From positions 1 to 40,421 of the IMG/VR virus record IMGVR_UViG_3300006846_000035: a stretch of DNA of 40,421 nucleotides. One strand, given 5' to 3'. The position numbers were made by a program, and so were the translations under genes. Positions 39,265 to 40,421 of the stretch are shown here, piece by piece (within the stretch, counting starts at the first letter, position 1; each line of letters opens with the position of its first letter). Origin of the DNA: a virus. The notes below the pieces were generated by a model, which saw only the letters and a program-made list of their open reading frames with translations, was not told the DNA's origin and made no database searches.

Positions 39265-39606
39265 TCAGAAATCCGGATCCTCGTCGGCGAGGGGTTGCTT
39301 CTTGCGGCTCGCCGCTTGGGCCTTCACCTTCGCGAGCGCCGCTTTCGTCGCGTCGTACTCCGAGAGGCCGCGCGACTTGCCGATGCGGACGTTCTCGCCG
39401 ACGACCGAAGAGGCATCACCCGAGATGAGATCCCCGAGGCGGCCCACGGCTTTACGCTGTTGGGATTCGAAGGTCTTGCGCTTCGTTTCCTCGGCGTCAG
39501 CCATGTCGCCTTCGAGGGGGAGGTTGACATCCTTGCCGGATGTCCCGAGACCCGCGGCACGCTTGGCGCGCCGGAGGCCGGAAGAGAGGATTGATTCGTC
39601 GCCCAT
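39265..39606 (-). CDS. Hypothetical basic helical protein (113 aa)
   Basis: ATG at 39606 has poor spacing to its purine motif; an in-frame ATG at 39504 with AAGG at good spacing is an alternative (79 aa). The protein is Lys/Arg/Glu-rich (ADAEETKRKTFESQQRKAVG, DATKAALAKVKAQAASRKKQ). It may be part of packaging or head assembly by position; a small terminase role cannot be shown. Confidence 0.5.
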   Translation of the reverse strand: MGDESILSSGLRRAKRAAGLGTSGKDVNLPLEGDMADAEETKRKTFESQQRKAVGRLGDLISGDASSVVGENVRIGKSRGLSEYDATKAALAKVKAQAASRKKQPLADEDPDF

Positions 39607-39646
39607 ACCTTGAAGGTACAGGGCGGGGGCAAAGGGATGAGGGGAA

Positions 39647-39674
39647 GGGGGTACTGTACGCGTGCCGCGTGCCT
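39647..39674. repeat. 28-bp direct repeat, copy 1
   Basis: A 28-base sequence (GGGGGTACTGTACGCG, then TGCCGCGTGCCT) occurs here between genes and again identically at 40048-40075. On the minus strand it contains TAGGCACGC, which is also the core of the plus-strand elements at 511 and 5707. It is followed by the palindrome GCTTGCAAGC at 39678-39687. Confidence 0.6.
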
Positions 39675-39686
39675 AGGGCTTGCAAG

Positions 39687-40187
39687 CTATCGGCGGCGTG
39701 GCCTTCCGGGTTTGGTGCCGTGATGGAGGTACCGCTTGTCTAAACCCGCGGCGCGCAGGGACCACCGCTGGATCTGAAGGCGGAGGTAGGCAGCTTCCGA
39801 GCGCGTGAGCGGGGCCTGCTCGCTTTGGTGCTGATCGAGGACATCCATCAGTTGTTCGAGGTAATGGCCTGCCGCCGCTTGGCCCTGGGTCGGCGCCGGG
39901 CCTACCCGATGCCGCCACACTGCTCGCATCGTCCAGGGTTGGGTACGCTTGCGATCGCGGAGGGCAGGATCCTCGTCGTGCTCCTCAGCCAATTCAACCG
40001 GGGTGCGGTAGGCGCGCCGAGACTCACGCTGATCGCCTGTATCGGGCGGGGGTACTGTACGCGTGCCGCGTGCCTCGTCTTGTTGCCGTTCGAGCGCGAG
40101 GCGCAGGTGTTGGAGGCGGCGCGACTGCTCGCGGAGCGGGGTGAAGCGATCGATCTCACCGTGCATGGTCGTCGGCGTCCTGTGCAT
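39687..40187 (-). CDS. Hypothetical basic protein, first gene of the late block
   Basis: 166 residues, ATG at 40187 (an in-frame ATG at 40166 is an alternative). The product is basic and helical (RFTPLREQSRRLQHLRLALE, SEAAYLRLQIQRWSLRAAGL) and ends in a KPGRPRRR tail that looks like a DNA-binding AT-hook-type patch (GRP core flanked by basic residues). First position in the packaging block makes it a candidate small terminase. Its coding region contains repeat copy 2 at 40048-40075. No family is recognised. Confidence 0.5.
   Translation of the reverse strand: MHRTPTTMHGEIDRFTPLREQSRRLQHLRLALERQQDEARGTRTVPPPDTGDQRESRRAYRTPVELAEEHDEDPALRDRKRTQPWTMRAVWRHRVGPAPTQGQAAAGHYLEQLMDVLDQHQSEQAPLTRSEAAYLRLQIQRWSLRAAGLDKRYLHHGTKPGRPRRR
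40048..40075. repeat. 28-bp direct repeat, copy 2
   Basis: Identical to 39647-39674, here inside the coding region of the 40187 gene, where it encodes EARGTRTVPP. The two copies lie 401 bases apart in the same orientation. Perfect identity over 28 bases in an otherwise coding region is beyond chance. Confidence 0.65.
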
Positions 40188-40421
40188 GAGTTATGCCCGC
40201 CGGGCCTGTACCCTGTACTGCCAAACCCCAATTCCCATCTCTCTTTAGTACATTACTCGCTAGTTATTTGTCTGTATGTTTTGCCAGTGTGCCAGATTGC
40301 CAGATTGCATACCAGCAGTAGGGCCTAGTTGGGGCCTGTAGGGTGTCAAAAACGGGAAATGTGTCCCGAGATAGGTGCCCCTCCCACCGGGGGTGTGGGT
40401 GGTAAGCCGGGTGCCTCCCGA
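40188..40421. other. Non-coding right end with AT-rich patch
   Basis: No convincing gene on either strand. The stretch holds a GCCCGCCGGGC hairpin near 40196, a repeated CTGTAC at 40207, an AT-rich patch at about 40250-40282, short tandem repeats at 40283-40308 and, on the minus strand, a TTGACA hexamer at 40349-40344 with no good -10 partner. It is a likely control or packaging region for the minus-strand block. Confidence 0.5.
40283..40308. repeat. Three tandem 8-bp iteron-like repeats
   Basis: GCCAGTGT, GCCAGATT, GCCAGATT and a following GC stand head to tail, next to an AT-rich patch. This is the look of a protein-binding array (replication initiator, regulator or terminase), but three copies are few. 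Confidence 0.45.

Noticed and set aside
1-40421. A complete circular genome
   Set aside because: Joining the ends gives no start codon for the first gene (in-frame TAA at 40403-40405) and no terminal repeat was seen.
1-40421. Temperate lifestyle or prophage
   Set aside because: No integrase, excisionase, repressor or attachment site is visible. Genes outside the window could change this.

Overview
The window is a tailed-phage genome fragment (Caudoviricetes). It is GC-rich, almost wholly coding, and split into two opposed gene blocks that converge near 11.7 kb. A large portal gene, a terminase, scaffold and capsid genes, a set of likely internal virion proteins, and the absence of any tape-measure, sheath or tail-tube cassette suggest a podovirus-like particle. 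No integrase, repressor, RNA polymerase or tRNA gene was seen. The first gene is cut by the left edge, and joining the two window ends does not restore a start codon for it, so this looks like part of a larger or linear molecule. The host cannot be named. Sec, Tat-like and lipoprotein signals imply that some products act at the host envelope.

Plus strand, 1-11.7 kb (replication, nucleotide metabolism and accessory genes): several small membrane or hypothetical proteins; a DUF4326 protein; an SPO1-type DNA polymerase that fuses a family-4 uracil-DNA-glycosylase-like domain, a 3'-5' exonuclease and a family A polymerase; small zinc-binding candidates; a lytic transglycosylase overlapped by a very basic 13-residue-repeat protein; a metallophosphoesterase invaded at its 3' end by a LAGLIDADG endonuclease; then a MazG-like hydrolase, a DNA methyltransferase, a C39-like cysteine peptidase, a nucleoside deoxyribosyltransferase-like protein and a dNMP-kinase-like protein, most joined by ATGA or TGATG overlaps. 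Two genes share a conserved, spaced upstream element (511-542 and 5707-5742).

Minus strand, 40.2 down to 11.7 kb (packaging, head, tail and late accessory genes): in transcription order, two small genes near the packaging end with 28-bp repeats, a zinc-finger miniprotein, large terminase, portal, a lipoprotein zincin, small head proteins, acidic scaffold, major capsid protein, small head proteins, a rho-independent-type terminator, head-tail adaptor, an 865-residue tail protein, then a 624-residue appendage protein that ends in 39 His-x-Asp repeats. After it come a second zincin, two tiny genes, a radical SAM/SPASM enzyme that itself ends in His-Gly-Asp repeats, a frameshifted DUF551 gene, small cysteine-containing genes, a secreted protein with calcium-loop motifs, a two-domain protein (DUF483-like Cys region plus SAM methyltransferase), and five consecutive probable internal virion proteins. 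Four proteins in this strand share a short peptide motif of the form (A/P)-L-(R/Q)-x-A-F.

The most striking proposal is a phage-encoded modification system: the HxD-repeat appendage protein as substrate, the radical SAM/SPASM enzyme with a matching HGD tail as its maturase, and possibly the DUF483-like/methyltransferase protein as a second enzyme. This rests on sequence pattern and gene neighbourhood, not on any demonstrated reaction.
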